From NCBI RefSeq assembly GCF_001942405.1, contig NZ_MKKA01000055.1, positions 124,001-188,000 of the forward strand: DNA of 64,000 bases, read 5' to 3'. The notes under the pieces are model-generated. The model was not told the DNA's origin, ran no database searches, and worked only from the letters and a program-made list of their open reading frames with translations. Of the stretch, positions 31,098 to 44,776 are shown one piece after another; position 1 is the stretch's first letter, and the number at the start of each line of letters is the position of its first letter. Source of the stretch: Ornithinimicrobium sp. CNJ-824. Its GTDB lineage: Bacteria > Actinomycetota > Actinomycetes > Actinomycetales > Dermatophilaceae. The translations under genes were made by a program, and so were the position numbers.

Positions 31098-31607
31098 TCA
31101 ACCTAGTCCGTGCAGCCGACGCTGCAGCACGTGCATCCGCCGCAGCACCACGCCCTTGTGGGCGAGGGTGAGCCGCCCGCCGCGGTCCAGGTCGGCCACC
31201 TGGTCGAGCAGGCTCGCCAGGTCGGCGCACACGGCCCCGGCGCCGTCGGCCCACGCGGGTCCGTCGGCGAAGGTGGGGGCCGCCCGGCGCAGCGCGGCGG
31301 CCGCGGCCCGGCAGGAGGCGTGGTCGACCGGGCGGGCCGGCCCTCCGATCGCCCCCAGCACCGTCGGCCGCGGCGAGGGTCGTGGAGCACCGTCGGCCAC
31401 GTCGACGAGCAGGTGGGCCAGCGCGTCCACGAGCCCGTCGCACAGCCCCGTCGCCTCGGGCCAGCCGAGGTCCGCCGCCGCGGCCTGCAGCTCCTCGACG
31501 GCGAGCAGCGTCGTCACCCGCCCCGCCCCGGCGGCCGGGTCGTCGCCCGGGGCGGGAGAGGCCGGGTCGACCGGGCGCGGCGACCGTCCGGGGGTCCGAC
31601 GGGGCAT
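31098..31607 (-). CDS. Hypothetical protein
   Basis: A 169-residue protein, not recognised. The N-terminal 35 residues are Pro/Arg-rich (MPRRTPGRSPRPVDPA), followed by helical segments (VTTLLAVEELQAAAADLGWP, LVDALAHLLVDVADGA) and a helical C-terminus ending RLTLAHKGVVLRRMHVLQRR. It has no signal peptide and no membrane helix. The start ATG 31607 has a TACAGT box 6 nt upstream on the same strand. The neighbouring DUF2505 gene begins 6 nt after its stop, so the two are probably co-transcribed. Confidence 0.65.
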   Translation of the reverse strand: MPRRTPGRSPRPVDPASPAPGDDPAAGAGRVTTLLAVEELQAAAADLGWPEATGLCDGLVDALAHLLVDVADGAPRPSPRPTVLGAIGGPARPVDHASCRAAAAALRRAAPTFADGPAWADGAGAVCADLASLLDQVADLDRGGRLTLAHKGVVLRRMHVLQRRLHGLG

Positions 31608-31613
31608 GGGCCC

Positions 31614-31619
31614 ACTGTA
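31614..31619 (-). promoter_or_regulatory. -10 box (TACAGT, minus strand) of the hypothetical gene
   Basis: TACAGT, 6 nt, then ATG 31607, read on the minus strand; leaderless type. Confidence 0.45.
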
Positions 31620-31740
31620 GGGCGACGGGGGGCTGCGCCGAGGCGACCGTCCCCAGGCGGCCCGTCGGGTGCGGGCGATAGGGTGACCGTGGCGCACATC
31701 GCCGTGCGCGCTGGCCTGCGACCAAGGAGTGCTTGAGCAG

Positions 31741-34700
31741 ATGTCGTCCCCCGACACGCTGATCGACCGGTTCTACCACCACGCGCCCGACGCCACGGCG
31801 ACCCGGGCCCCCGAGCAGCTGGCCGCGGCGGCCCGGTCCGTGGCCGCCCTCAGCGCCGGCCGGACCCCGGGCGAGGCCGCGGTCCGCGTGTTCAACCCTT
31901 CCGCCGACGGCGACGGCTGGAGCAGCCGGCACACCTTCGTCGAGGTGGTCAACGACGACATGCCCTTCCTCGTCGACTCCGTGCTCGGCGAAGTGGCCCG
32001 GCACGGCCTGGGCGTCCACCAGCTGTTCCACCCGCAGATGGTCGTCGCCGAGGAGGACGGCTCCGTGCTGGACGTGGACCACCGGCAGGCCGGTCCCGGT
32101 CAGCGGGCGGAGTCGTGGATCCTCGTCGAGGTCGACCGCGTGCCCGAGGAGGACGAGCGGACCTCCCTGGAGGAGGACCTGCGCCGGGTGCTGGCCGACG
32201 TGCGGCGGGCCTACGAGGACTGGGGGGCCATGCGCCAGCGGGCGCGGGCGATCATCGCCGAGCTGGAGATCTCCCCGCCCGGCACCGTCGACAAGGACAG
32301 CGTCCGACCGACCGTGGACTTCCTCAGCTGGCTGGACGACCACCACTTCACCTACTTGGGCTACCGGGCCTACGACCTCGTCGAGGAGGAGGGCACGGCA
32401 TACCTGCGGTCGGTGCCCGGCAGCGGCCTGGGCATCCTGCGCGACCGTCCCGGGGCCGAGGCGACGATGAGCGAGCTGCGGCCCGAGGCCGCCGCCACGG
32501 CCCGCGAGCCCCGGCTGCTGACCATCACCAAGGCCAACACCCGGGCCACCGTGCACCGGACGGTGCCGCTGGACTACATCGGCATCCGCCGCTTCGACGA
32601 CCAGGGGCGGGTCGTGGGGGAGCAGCGCTTCCTGGGCCTGTTCACCCAGACCGCCTACGCCGAGTCCACGACGCGGCTGCCCATCGCCGCCCCGAAGGTC
32701 AAACGGATCCTGGAGGCCAGCGGCTACGCGCCCGACAGCCACTCCGGCAAGGACCTGCTCGGCGTCCTGGAGGGCTACCCCCGCGACGAGCTCTTCCAGG
32801 CGCCCGAGGACTACCTGCGCGAGACCTCCGAGGACGTGCTGCGCCTGCTCGAGCGGCCGGAGGCCAAGGCCTACGTGCGCCGGGACGAGTTCGGCCGCTT
32901 CGTCAGCGCGCTCGTCTTCCTGCCCCGCGACCGCTACAACACCGCGAACCGGCTCAAGGTGCAGCGTCTGCTCGAGGACGCCTTCGGCGGGGAGATGTCC
33001 GACTACGCCACCCGGGTGGGCGACGGGCCGCTGGCCCAGCTGCACTTCATGATCCGTCTGCCCAAGGACCGGCCGGCCCCGGAGGTCGACCCCGACGACC
33101 TGCAGTGCCGCCTGGTCGCCGCCACCCGCACGTGGACCGAGACGCTGACCGACGCCGTCACCGAGAACGTGGACGACGAGAACGTCGTCGGCGACCTGGT
33201 GGCCCACTACGCCGGCGCCTTCCCCGAGGCCTACAAGGAGGACTTCGACGGGCGCGCCGCCTACTTCGACATCGCCCGGCTCGCCGAGCTGGCGGACTCC
33301 TCGGCCTCGGTCCGGCCGCACCTGTACCGGGCGGAGGACGACGACCCGCAGGAGCGGCGGATGAAGGTCTACCGCACCGAGGAGATGTCGCTGACCGACG
33401 TGCTGCCGGTCTTCGCGGACCTGGGGCTGGAGGTGACCGTCCAGCGGCCCTACGTGCTGGAGGGGGCCAAGATCACGACCAGCTATATCTACGACTTCGG
33501 GCTGCGGGCCCCCGGCGAGGACGTGTGGACCGGCCGGGACGGGCGCACCGAGGAGGAGGTCGCCGAGGCCTTCGAGGACGCCTTCACGGCGGTATGGAGC
33601 GGCGCGGCCGAGTCCGACCAGCTCAACTCCCTCGTGCTCACCGCGGGGCTGGACTGGCGCCGGGTGGTCATCCTGCGCACCCTGGTCCGCTACCTGCGCC
33701 AGGTCGGCACCTTCAGCCTGGGCTACGTCGAGGAGGCCCTGGTGGCCAACCCCTCGGTCGCGGGGCTGCTCATCGACCTGTTCGCGGCACGCTTCGACCC
33801 GGACGCCGACCTGGACGAGGAGGCCCGCGCCGCCCGCGTCGAGGAGCTCGGCCAGGAGATCGTCAGCGAGCTGGACGACGTCTCCAGCCTCGACCAGGAC
33901 CGCATCCTGAGCGCTGGTGTCGGTCGTCGGGGCGGCCGTGCGCACCAACTTCTACCAGCGGGACGAGGACGGGCAGCCCAAGGCCCGCGTCTCGGTCAAG
34001 CTGCTGCCGCGCGAGCTGTCCCTGCTGCCGGAGCCGCGGCCGGCGTTCGAGATCTGGGTGTACGCGCCCCGCGTCGAGGGCTCGCACCTGCGGTTCGGTG
34101 CCGTCGCCCGCGGCGGGCTGCGGTGGTCTGACCGCCGCGAGGACTTCCGCACCGAGGTCCTCGGCCTGGTCAAGGCCCAGATGGTCAAGAACGCCGTCAT
34201 CGTGCCGACCGGGTCCAAGGGTGCCTTCTTTGCCAAGCAGCTGCCGGACCCCTCGGTGGACCGGGAGGCGTGGCTGGCCGAGGGCAAGGCCGCCTACACC
34301 ACCTTCATCTCCGGGCTGCTGGACATCACCGACAACCGGCAGGGCGAGGAGGTCGTGGCCCCCGACCGGGTGCTGCGCTACGACGACGACGACCCCTACC
34401 TGGTGGTCGCCGCCGACAAGGGCACCGCGACCTTCTCCGACCTGGCGAACTCGGTCGCCCGCGACTACGGGTTCTGGCTGGACGACGCGTTCGCCTCCGG
34501 CGGCTCGGCCGGCTACGACCACAAGGAGATGGGGATCACCGCCCGGGGGGCCTGGGAGTCGGTCAAGCGGCACTTCCGGGAGCTCGGGCTGGACACCCAG
34601 GCCGAGGACTTCACCGTGGTCGGCGTCGGCGACATGGGCGGCGACGTCTTCGGCAACGGGATGCTGCTGTCGGAGCACATCCGGCTGGTCGCGGCCTTCG

Positions 34701-36529
34701 ACCACCGGCACATCTTCCTGGACCCCGACCCCGACGCGGAGCGCTCCTACGCCGAGCGGCAGCGGCTCTTCGAGCTGCCCCGCTCCAGCTGGGCGGACTA
34801 CGACACCAGCCTGCTCAGCGAGGGCGGCGGGATCCACCCCCGGTCGGCCAAGTCGGTCCCGGTCAGCCCCCAGGTGCGCGAACGCCTCGGGCTGCCGGAG
34901 GGCACGACGAGCCTGACCCCCCACGAGCTGCTCCGGGCGATCCTCTCGGCCCCCGTCGACCTGCTGTGGAACGGCGGCATCGGCACCTACGTCAAGGCCT
35001 CCACCGAGACGCACGCCGACATCGGGGACCGGTCCAACGACGCCATCCGGGTGGACGGCCGGGACCTGCGGGTGCGGGTCGTGGGCGAGGGCGGCAACCT
35101 CGGGATGAGCCAGCTGGGCCGGATCGAGGCCGCCCTGCACGGGGTGCACGTCAACACCGACGCCATCGACAACTCCGCCGGCGTGGACAGCTCGGACCAC
35201 GAGGTGAACATCAAGATCGCCCTCACCCCGCTCGTGGCGGACGGCGCGATGACGATGGAGGAGCGCAACGAGCTCCTGGAGTCGATGACCGAGGAGGTCG
35301 CGGCCAAGGTCCTGCGGCACAACTACGAGCAGAACGTGCTCATCGGCAACGGCCGCAGCCAGCGCGAGGTGATGGCCCCCGTCCACCAGCGCCTCATCGG
35401 CTACCTGCGCGAGACCGCCGGGCTCGACCCGGCGCTGGAGTTCCTGCCCGACCGCAAGGAGTGGGCCCGTCGCGAGCGGGAGGGTCTGGGGCTGACCAGC
35501 CCCGAGTTCTCCGTGCTCGTCGCCTACGCCAAGCTCGGGCTCAAGGACGCCCTCAACGACAGCGAGCTGCCGGAGGACCCGGCGATGACGCAGACCCTCG
35601 TGAACTACTTCCCGGGGCCGCTGCAGGAGGTCGCCGGCGAGCGCCTGCAGGCGCACCCCCTGCGGCGCCAGATCGTGGTCAACGAGATCGCCAACGCCAT
35701 GGTCAACCGGGGCGGGGTCAGCTTCGCCTACCGGGCCGTGGACGAGACGGGCGCCACCCTGACCCAGATCGCCCGCGCCTTCCACGTCGTCCGGGCCGTG
35801 TTCGACATGAACACCTTCATGGCCCAGGTCGAGGAGCTGGACAACGAGGTCGACACCGACACCCAGACCGAGCTCTACCTCGAGTTCCGCCGGCTCATCG
35901 ACCGCGGCGTGCGCTGGTTCCTCAACAACCGCTCGCTGTCCAGCCGGATGGAGCAGGAGATCGAGCACTTCGCCGGACCGGTCCAGTCGCTGGTCCCGGT
36001 CATGGAGGAGCTGCTGCAGGGCACCGAGCTGGACCGCTGGCAGGAGCGGGTCGACTGGGCCAGGAAGCGGGGTGTTCCGCAGGAGCTGGCCCAGGCCTAC
36101 GCCTCGCTGCTGGACAGCTACTCCCTGCTGGACGTCACCGAGCTGTCGATGGACATGGACCGGGACGTGCGGGAGGTCGCGGAGATCTACTTCGGGGTCT
36201 CCGAGGCGTTCAGCCTCGACGACCTGCTCACGCACGTGTCCAACCTGCCCCGGCCGGACCGGTGGTCCTCGCTGGCCCGGGGGGCCATGCGCGACGACAT
36301 CTACGGCGTCATGCGCGGGCTGGCCCGGACCGTCGCCGAACGCACGACCCCGGGGTCGGACTCGGTGGAGCGGGTCGAGGAGTGGATGATCGAGAACCGG
36401 GACGCCCTCGTGCGCACCAGCCAGGTGCTGCGGACCGTCGGCGCCATGGAGGAGCCCAGCCTGGCGCCGCTGTCGGTGGCCCTGCGCACCCTGCGCGGCC
36501 TGGTGCGGCAGGGGTCGGCCACCGACTGA
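31741..36529 (+). CDS. gdh: Large NAD-dependent glutamate dehydrogenase (one frame break near 33912)
   Basis: Enzyme of about 1,595 residues of the 180-kDa class (GDH_N family), which oxidises glutamate to 2-oxoglutarate and ammonia. It has a long N-terminal regulatory half (SRHTFVEVVNDDMPFLVDSV, FLSWLDDHHFTYLGYRAYDL), then the catalytic part (FGAVARGGLRWSDRREDFRT, LVKAQMVKNAVIVPTGSKGA, TVVGVGDMGGDVFGNGMLL, LWNGGIGTYVKAS, RVVGEGGNLGMSQLGR). At 33911-33914 the frame shifts: restoring a GC pair gives ILSALVSVVGAAVRTNFY, as expected. ATG 31741 follows AAGGAG by 11 nt; GTG 31729 is an alternative. PknG-type control is known in related bacteria. Confidence 0.92.
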
Positions 36530-36582
36530 CCCGCAGGACGGTGCCCGGGCCGGCGGACGCAGGTGGCGGCCGGCCCGGGCGG

Positions 36583-36588
36583 TAGGGT
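36583..36588 (+). promoter_or_regulatory. -10 box (TAGGGT) of pdtaS, leaderless type
   Basis: TAGGGT is 7 nt before GTG 36596; no Shine-Dalgarno sequence. Confidence 0.5.
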
Positions 36589-36595
36589 CTGCTGC

Positions 36596-38127
36596 GTGCC
36601 CACCCTGCGCGACACGCTCTCCCGCGCCTCGATGTCGGACGCGGACGTCGACTGGCTGCACCGGCTCGTCGGCGACTGGCAGATGGTGGCCGACCTCTCC
36701 TTCGCCGACCTGACCCTGTGGATCCCGGTCGAGCTCGACGACCACGACGACCCCTTCCTGTCCCCGTGGTTCCTGGCGGCCCACGCCCGACCCACCACCG
36801 GTCCGAACTTCTACCACGACGACGTCATCGGCCAGCCGCCGACGCCCGAACGGCAGCGGTGGCTGACCCAGGTGCTCGCGTCCGGACGTGCGGTCACGCC
36901 CGACGAGATGGGCTACGTGCGCGAGCAGTACGTCCCCGTCGTGCGGCGGGGACGGACGATCGCGGTGCTGGTGCGGCACACCGACCTGCAGAACATGCGT
37001 CAGCAGGGCGGCCTGGAGGTCAACTACCTCCAGATCAGCCAGCAGCTCTTCAGCATGATCGCCGAGGGCGCCTTCCCGGTGGAGGGCGGCGCCACCGGCG
37101 TCGGCCGCGGCACGCCCAGGGTCGGGGACGGGGTCGTCCGGCTCACCGCCGACGGCCTCATCGACTACGCCAGTCCCAACGCGGTCTCGGCGCTGCGCCG
37201 GCTGGGGCACACCGACCAGGTCAACGGGGCCGACCTGTCCCGCATCGTCACCGACCGGCTGGTGGAGGGCACGCACGTCGACGAGACCGTCCCGCTCGTG
37301 CTCACCGGGCGCGCGCCGTGGGGGACCGAGATCGAGACGTCCGGCATCAACCTGACCCTGCGGGCGGTGCCCCTGACCCGCGAGGCACCCGCCTGGGCGC
37401 CCTGCTGCTGCTCCGCGACGTCTCCGAGCTGAGGCGCCGCGAGCGGGAGCTGCTGAGCAAGGACGCGACCATCCGGGAGATCCACCACCGGGTGAAGAAC
37501 AACCTGCAGACCGTCGCGGCGCTGCTGCGGCTGCAGTCCCGCCGGCTGGACGACCCGGCCGCCCGGGAGGCCCTGGCCGAGGCCGGCCGGCGGCTCTCGA
37601 CCGTGGCGCTGGTGCACGACACGCTCAGCCAGGGCTTCTCCGAGCAGGTCGACTTCGACGAGGTGGCCACGCGCATCATGCGCGCGACCGTCGAGGTGGC
37701 CTCCACCCGGACCGTCGTGGCGACCGAGCTGCGCGGCACCTTCGGCTCGTTGCTGGCCGAGGACGCCACCCACCTGGCGATGGTGCTGGCCGAGCTGGTG
37801 CACAACGCGGTCGAGCACGGCTTCGAGGAGCACCGCGACGCTCCCGGCGAGCTAGGCCCGGGGGAGGGCGTCCGTCCGCGCGTCGTGGTGGAGGCCCGGC
37901 GGCGCGCCCAGGTGTCGGCCCCGGGGGAGGTCGTCGAGGTCACCGTCTCCGACAACGGGGCCGGCCTGCCGCCCGGGCAGGCGGGGCCCGGGGCCGACGG
38001 GCTGGGGATGCAGATCGTCCAGGCGCTGATCACCGACCTGCGGGGCACGATCTCCTGGGAGACGGCGGAGCCGCACGGGACCGTCGTGCGGTTCACCGTG
38101 CGGCTCAGGGCGAGCCCGTCCGTCTGA
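36596..38127 (+). CDS. pdtaS: Sensor histidine kinase PdtaS (one frame break near 37384)
   Basis: Cytosolic HWE/HisKA_2-type kinase of about 510 residues. The N-terminal GAF-like domain (ADLSFADLTLWIPV, TGPNFYHDDVIGQPP) is followed by a PAS-like domain (VRLTADGLIDYASPNAVSAL) and the kinase core (IREIHHRVKNNLQTVAALLR with the H-box, MVLAELVHNAVEHGFEEH, VSDNGAGLPPGQ, GLGMQIVQALI). At 37384 GAGGCACC lacks one G of GAGGGCACC; restored it reads TREGTRLGALLLLRDVSELR. The known partner PdtaR is an ANTAR RNA-binding antiterminator, not present in the window. The stop is near that of the convergent whiB1. Confidence 0.9.
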
Positions 38128-38166
38128 GGACGGGCCGGTCGCGGCGGGGCCGGGCGGGCCGGGGGG

Positions 38167-38415
38167 TCAGCCGGCGCGGCGCGCGCGGGCCTTGCGGCGC
38201 TTGAGGGCGCGCCGCTCGTCCTCGGACAGCCCGCCCCACACACCGGCGTCCTGACCGGTCTCCAGGGCCCACTTCAGGCAGGTGTCGATGACCGGGCAGG
38301 TCCGGCACACGGCCTTGGCCTCCTCGATCTGCTGCAGGGCAGGACCGGTGTTGCCGATCGGGAAGAACAGCTCGGGGTCCTCGTCGAGGCAGGCTGCGCG
38401 ATCGCGCCAGTCCAT
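38167..38415 (-). CDS. whiB1: WhiB-family iron-sulfur transcription factor (WhiB1-like)
   Basis: An 82-residue protein with four cysteines at positions 9, 37, 40 and 46 (CRTCPVIDTC), the ligands of an NO-sensitive [4Fe-4S] cluster, the turn GVWGG and a basic C-terminus (KRRKARARRAG). Size and motif spacing fit WhiB1, which binds the sigma-A C-terminal domain and is essential in mycobacteria. ATG 38415 has AAGGAG 9 nt upstream. It is convergent to pdtaS. The upstream 310 bp is unusually A/T-rich and probably holds its promoter. Confidence 0.92.
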   Translation of the reverse strand: MDWRDRAACLDEDPELFFPIGNTGPALQQIEEAKAVCRTCPVIDTCLKWALETGQDAGVWGGLSEDERRALKRRKARARRAG

Positions 38416-38725
38416 CTGTGGTGCTCCTTGGTCGTGCCGTCGGTCGGGTCTGGTCGCCCCCGGGCCGGCTCTGCGCCTCGCCGGTCAAGGGACGATACTG
38501 CTCCGTATCTCTTGCCTGCGAGCGCGGCCGTCCGGCGCACGTCGCGTCTGACCGTGCCAACGCCGTGGTCGAGCACAGTGTTCCCCATACTCCCAGAGGT
38601 ATCGCGACCCGCACAAGGGTCTGACCGAGGTTCGTCACCCGAGGGGGTGAGGCGTCGCTCACACGGTGGGCCCGGCTGCGTACGCTGGCACCGACCCCGT
38701 CCCCGTCCCAGGAGGAGCCCTCCCC
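38416..38725. promoter_or_regulatory. Divergent promoter region whiB1 / amidohydrolase
   Basis: 310 bp with no gene. Visible: an inverted repeat GATAC-N6-GTATC at 38494-38509; a second AT-rich patch CCATACTCCC/AGGTATCGCG at 38585-38606; and a -10-like TACGCT about 40 nt before the amidohydrolase start. In Mycobacterium tuberculosis the whiB1 promoter is bound by Crp far upstream; I cannot identify a Crp site here with confidence. Confidence 0.45.
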
Positions 38726-39934
38726 ATGCACCAGGACCACCCGCTCGCCATCGTCGGCGCCCACGTCGTGCCCGTCGCCTCCGACCCCGTGCCCGACGGG
38801 GTCGTGCTGCTGCGGGACGGTCGGATCGAGGCCGTGGGCACCCGTGAGGAGGTGACCGTCCCCGGTGACGCCGAGGTGGTCGACGCCTCCGGCGGCTGGC
38901 TGGTGCCCGGCCTGGTCGACGCGCACGTCCACCTGGGCGTGTGGGAGGAGGGCGAGGGCTGGGCCGGGCAGGACACCAACGAGATGACCGACCCGGTCAT
39001 GGCCGCCGCCCGCGCGATCGACGGCATCAACCCGCGGGAGCAGGGCTTCGACGACGCGCTCATGGGCGGGGTCACCACCGTCAACGTCAATCCCGGCTCG
39101 GGGAACCCGATCGGCGGGCAGGCCGTGGCGCTGAAGACGTACGGCCGCTACGTCGACGAGATGGTCCTGCGCAACCCGGCGGGGGTGAAGTCCGCGCTCG
39201 GGGAGAACCCCAAGCGGGTCTACGGCGAGCAGAAGAAGACGCCCTCGACGCGGCTCGGGGTCGCGCTGGTGCTGCGGACCGCCTTCGAGGCGGCCCGCTC
39301 CTACCGCGCCCGCCGGGACGCCTCGGACGGCAAGCCGGTCGACACCGACCTGGTGAGCGAGATCCTCGTCAAGGTGCTCGACCGGGAGATCCCCTGGCGC
39401 CAGCACTGCCACCGGGCCGACGACATCGCCACCGCCCTGCGGCTGGCCGACGAGTTCGGCTACGAGCTGGTGCTGGACCACGGCACCGAGTCCTACCTGC
39501 TGGCCGACGTGCTGGCCGAGCGGCAGGTCCCCGTCCTCTACGGGCCGCTCATCGTGAGCCGCTCCAAGGTCGAGGTGCGCGACCGGTCGCTGGCCGCCCC
39601 CGGCATCCTCGACCGCGCCGGCGTGCCGGTCTCGATCATCACCGACCACCCGGTGGTGCCGATCGAGTACCTCATCACCCAGGTCGCCCTGGCCGTCCGG
39701 GAGGGCATGGACCGGGACGCGGCGCTGCGCTCGGTCACCCTCAACCCCGCCCGGGTCCTGGGCGTGGACGAGCGGGTCGGCTCGATCGAGGCGGGCAAGG
39801 ACGCCGACGTCGTCCTGTGGTCCGGCGACCCGCTGGATCTGCAGTCCCGGGTGCTGCGCACCTGGGTCGACGGGACGGAGGTCTGGACCTGGGACGCCGA
39901 GGCCCGGGCGGGGCGGGTGCGCCCGCGCGGCTGA
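38726..39934 (+). CDS. Amidohydrolase family protein
   Basis: A 402-residue metal-dependent hydrolase of the imidazolonepropionase-like branch: VVDASGGWLVPGLVDAHVHL with the metal-binding HxH near residue 70, GVTTVNVNPGSGNPIGG, the second-shell HCHRADDI and TALRLADEFGYELVLDHGTE, and the late aspartate region PVSIITDHPVVP. The end is the beta-sandwich return (GSIEAGKDADVVLWSGDPL). The substrate cannot be told; a cyclic amide or N-acyl compound is likely. AGGAGGA precedes ATG 38726. It is convergent with the FhuF-like gene. Confidence 0.82.
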   Translation: MHQDHPLAIVGAHVVPVASDPVPDGVVLLRDGRIEAVGTREEVTVPGDAEVVDASGGWLVPGLVDAHVHLGVWEEGEGWAGQDTNEMTDPVMAAARAIDGINPREQGFDDALMGGVTTVNVNPGSGNPIGGQAVALKTYGRYVDEMVLRNPAGVKSALGENPKRVYGEQKKTPSTRLGVALVLRTAFEAARSYRARRDASDGKPVDTDLVSEILVKVLDREIPWRQHCHRADDIATALRLADEFGYELVLDHGTESYLLADVLAERQVPVLYGPLIVSRSKVEVRDRSLAAPGILDRAGVPVSIITDHPVVPIEYLITQVALAVREGMDRDAALRSVTLNPARVLGVDERVGSIEAGKDADVVLWSGDPLDLQSRVLRTWVDGTEVWTWDAEARAGRVRPRG

Positions 39935-39968
39935 GAGGCCGCCCGGACGGCCCCGGGGGTATGCCGCG

Positions 39969-40780
39969 TCAGTGCGCCTTGGTGACCCGTCCCGGGTGGA
40001 CCGGAGCGAGCACGCAGTCGGGGCACAGCCCGTGCTCCGGCAGGTGGTAGAACACGCAGCAGCCAGAGCGCACGAAGGCCTGCTCGGCCGGGTCCACGCC
40101 CGGCACCGTCGTGCCCACCCCGGGCGGCAGGTCGGCGGCCGGCACCAGGTCCCCGCCGGCCCGGACGGCCGGGTCGGCCAGCAGGAGGTTTCCCAGCTCG
40201 GCGACCCGGCCGGCGTGCTCGGGCCGTCGCGCGGACAGCACCCGCAACGCGCCCACGAGGCTCGAGGTGCTGTTGCTGACGAGCACCCGCGGCGGCGTGC
40301 GCCCCTCGCGGGCGCAGGCCTCGTGCAGGTCCCGCAACGAGGAGCCGACCACCGTCCCCACGATGCGGCGCGCGGCCTCCTCGGGGGAGTCGACGGCATA
40401 CCCCGCGGCGAGGTCCCTGACCGCGAGCGGCACCTGCCCGCGGTGGACCGGGCTGGCCAGCAGGGAGGTGGAGGACAGGTCCGGCAGCCAGGAGTGCAGC
40501 ACTGCCGAGGCGAGGCCGACCGACCACAGCCGGGACGCCAGGCCCACCTGCACGGCCGAGACCGCCACCTTCGGGTCGAGCCCGTCGGCCGGCATCCCGG
40601 CACCGTCGGCCAGGATGGTGCGGACGACCTCGAAGCGGGCGCGCAGGGCGGGGCCGGCGAGCACGTCCGCCCAGGGCACGGCGTCGGTCCCGTCGGGAGG
40701 CGCGGCGGGGAGCGCGAAGAAGCCGCCGAGCCCGTCCAGGGTGCGGACGAGCCCGGCGGCTCCCGGCGAGGGGGTCGAGG

Positions 40781-40784
<4 letters not shown>
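39969..40784 (-). CDS. FhuF-like iron-sulfur protein (putative ferric-siderophore reductase)
   Basis: A 271-residue protein with a ferric-iron-reductase-type body (VSAVQVGLASRLWSVGLASA, LSSTSLLASPVHRGQVPLA, VLVSNSTSSLVGALRVL) and a C-terminal cysteine set CCVFYHLPEHGLCPDC, i.e. C-C-x10-C-x2-C, the [2Fe-2S]-binding pattern of FhuF. It would release iron from siderophores in the cytoplasm. GTG 40784 overlaps the ppdK stop by 4 nt (GTGA), so it is translationally coupled to ppdK, an unusual partner with no siderophore genes nearby. Confidence 0.78.
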
Positions 40785-43441
<2,657 letters not shown>

Positions 43442-43518
43442 GCTGGCGTGCTCCGCTCTGTGCGTGGTCCCGGTGCGTCGTCGCCCCGTCTACACCTTAT
43501 GACCTTAGCGCGCGCGGC

Positions 43519-44356
43519 TCACCGGCCGGCAGCCGCCTCCCGACGCTTCTGCACGACCTCGATCACCCGGCCGGCGGCCTCCTCCAGGGCCAGGCTGGTG
43601 GTGTCGATGACGGGGCAGCCCAGGCTGCGCTGGACCGCGGCGACCTCGTCCAGCTCGTCGAAGATGTGGGCCAGCTCGGTGTAGCCGTCCCGCTGCACCG
43701 CCCTGCTGCCCATCGTGCGGACGCGGCGGGTGCGGATCTGGGCGAGGCGCTCGGGGTCGATGGTCAGCCCGACCACCTTCCAGCGCTGCACGTCGAAGAG
43801 CTGGTCGGGGGCCGGGATGCCGGGCACGAGCGGGATGTTGGCGGTCTTGTAGCCCAGGTAGCCCAGGTACATCGACAGCGGCGTCTTGCCCGACCGGCTG
43901 ACCCCGACCAGCACGATGTCGGCCTCACGCAGGTGGTTGGACAGGTTGCCGTCGTCGTTGGCGATGGAGAACTCCATCGCCTGCACCCGCTTGAAGTAGT
44001 CCTCGCCCACCCCGACGGGTCGGACCACCCGCTCCGGGTCCTGCCCGGTGGCCTCCCGCAGCCCCGACGGCCGGCTCCAGCAGGTCGGCGTGCGGCAGGG
44101 ACCGTTCGGTGCACAGCTGGGCCACGAGGTGCCGCAGGCCCTCGTCGACGACCGTGGAGAAGACGACGGTGCGGGCCCGCTCCGGGTGCATCCGGGCGAA
44201 CGCGTCGTGCAGCCCCTCGGCGGAGGACTGCCGCGGGTGCCGGATGATCCGCACGTCGTAGCCGACGTACTGCGCTGCGGCCGCGCGGGCCACCCGGGCG
44301 GCGGTGTCGCCGGTCGAGTCGGCGATGATGTGGACCTCGATCGGGGTGTCCGGCAT
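43519..44356 (-). CDS. ppsR: PPDK regulatory protein (Ser/Thr kinase-phosphorylase, one frame break near 44060)
   Basis: A DUF299-family regulator of about 278 residues that phosphorylates (ADP-dependent) and dephosphorylates (Pi-dependent) PPDK. It starts [20 protein letters not shown]. At 44060/44061 the frame breaks: GTCGGGGCTGCGG needs an added GC to read [13 protein letters not shown], after which [13 protein letters not shown], the P-loop-like [19 protein letters not shown] and [12 protein letters not shown] follow. The gene ends 77 nt before ppdK. Sequence loss of a GC dinucleotide is the simplest explanation. The pairing with ppdK supports PPDK rather than PEP synthase as the target. 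Confidence 0.88.
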
Positions 44357-44381
44357 GGCCCACAGCGTAGGGGACGGCTGC

Positions 44382-44714
44382 TCAGACGGGGTCGTTGCGC
44401 TCCCCGGGCGCCGGCTCGGTGCTCGTGCCCTCGACGTCGGAGGGGAAGGCGTCGTCGGGGATCGAGCCGGGGTCGGAGGTGCCGGTCACCTGCTCCTGCA
44501 CCTCGGCCGGGACGGTCGCGTCGTCCCGGCGGGCCCCGCCGGCCAGGTAGGCGGGGCCGTCGGGCGCCGTCTGCGCCTCCAGCTGCTCGGCGGTCGTGGC
44601 CGGGGCGTCCGCGTCGTCCTCGCCGCCGCCGCCGAAGGACCCGCCCAGGAAGGTGCCCTCCTCGGTGCCCGCGTCGTCGGAGGTGCCGTCCGGGGTGCTC
44701 GTCTGCTCGTCCAT
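44382..44714 (-). CDS. Acidic hypothetical protein
   Basis: A 110-residue, highly acidic, apparently disordered protein ([40 protein letters not shown], ending [11 protein letters not shown]). No domain or signal peptide is recognised. A Pro-Ser-Asp-rich composition of this kind is typical of small actinobacterial orphan genes. Start ATG 44714 is preceded by AGGGTGAGG; GTG 44723 is an alternative. It lies just upstream of ppsR on the same strand and is divergent from miaA. Low confidence in function, moderate in being a gene. Confidence 0.5.
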   Translation of the reverse strand: MDEQTSTPDGTSDDAGTEEGTFLGGSFGGGGEDDADAPATTAEQLEAQTAPDGPAYLAGGARRDDATVPAEVQEQVTGTSDPGSIPDDAFPSDVEGTSTEPAPGERNDPV

Positions 44715-44776
44715 GGGCCTCACCCTGCCCCGGTCCCGACGGCGCGGCAACCGGTGGGCTGCCAGACTGGACGACC

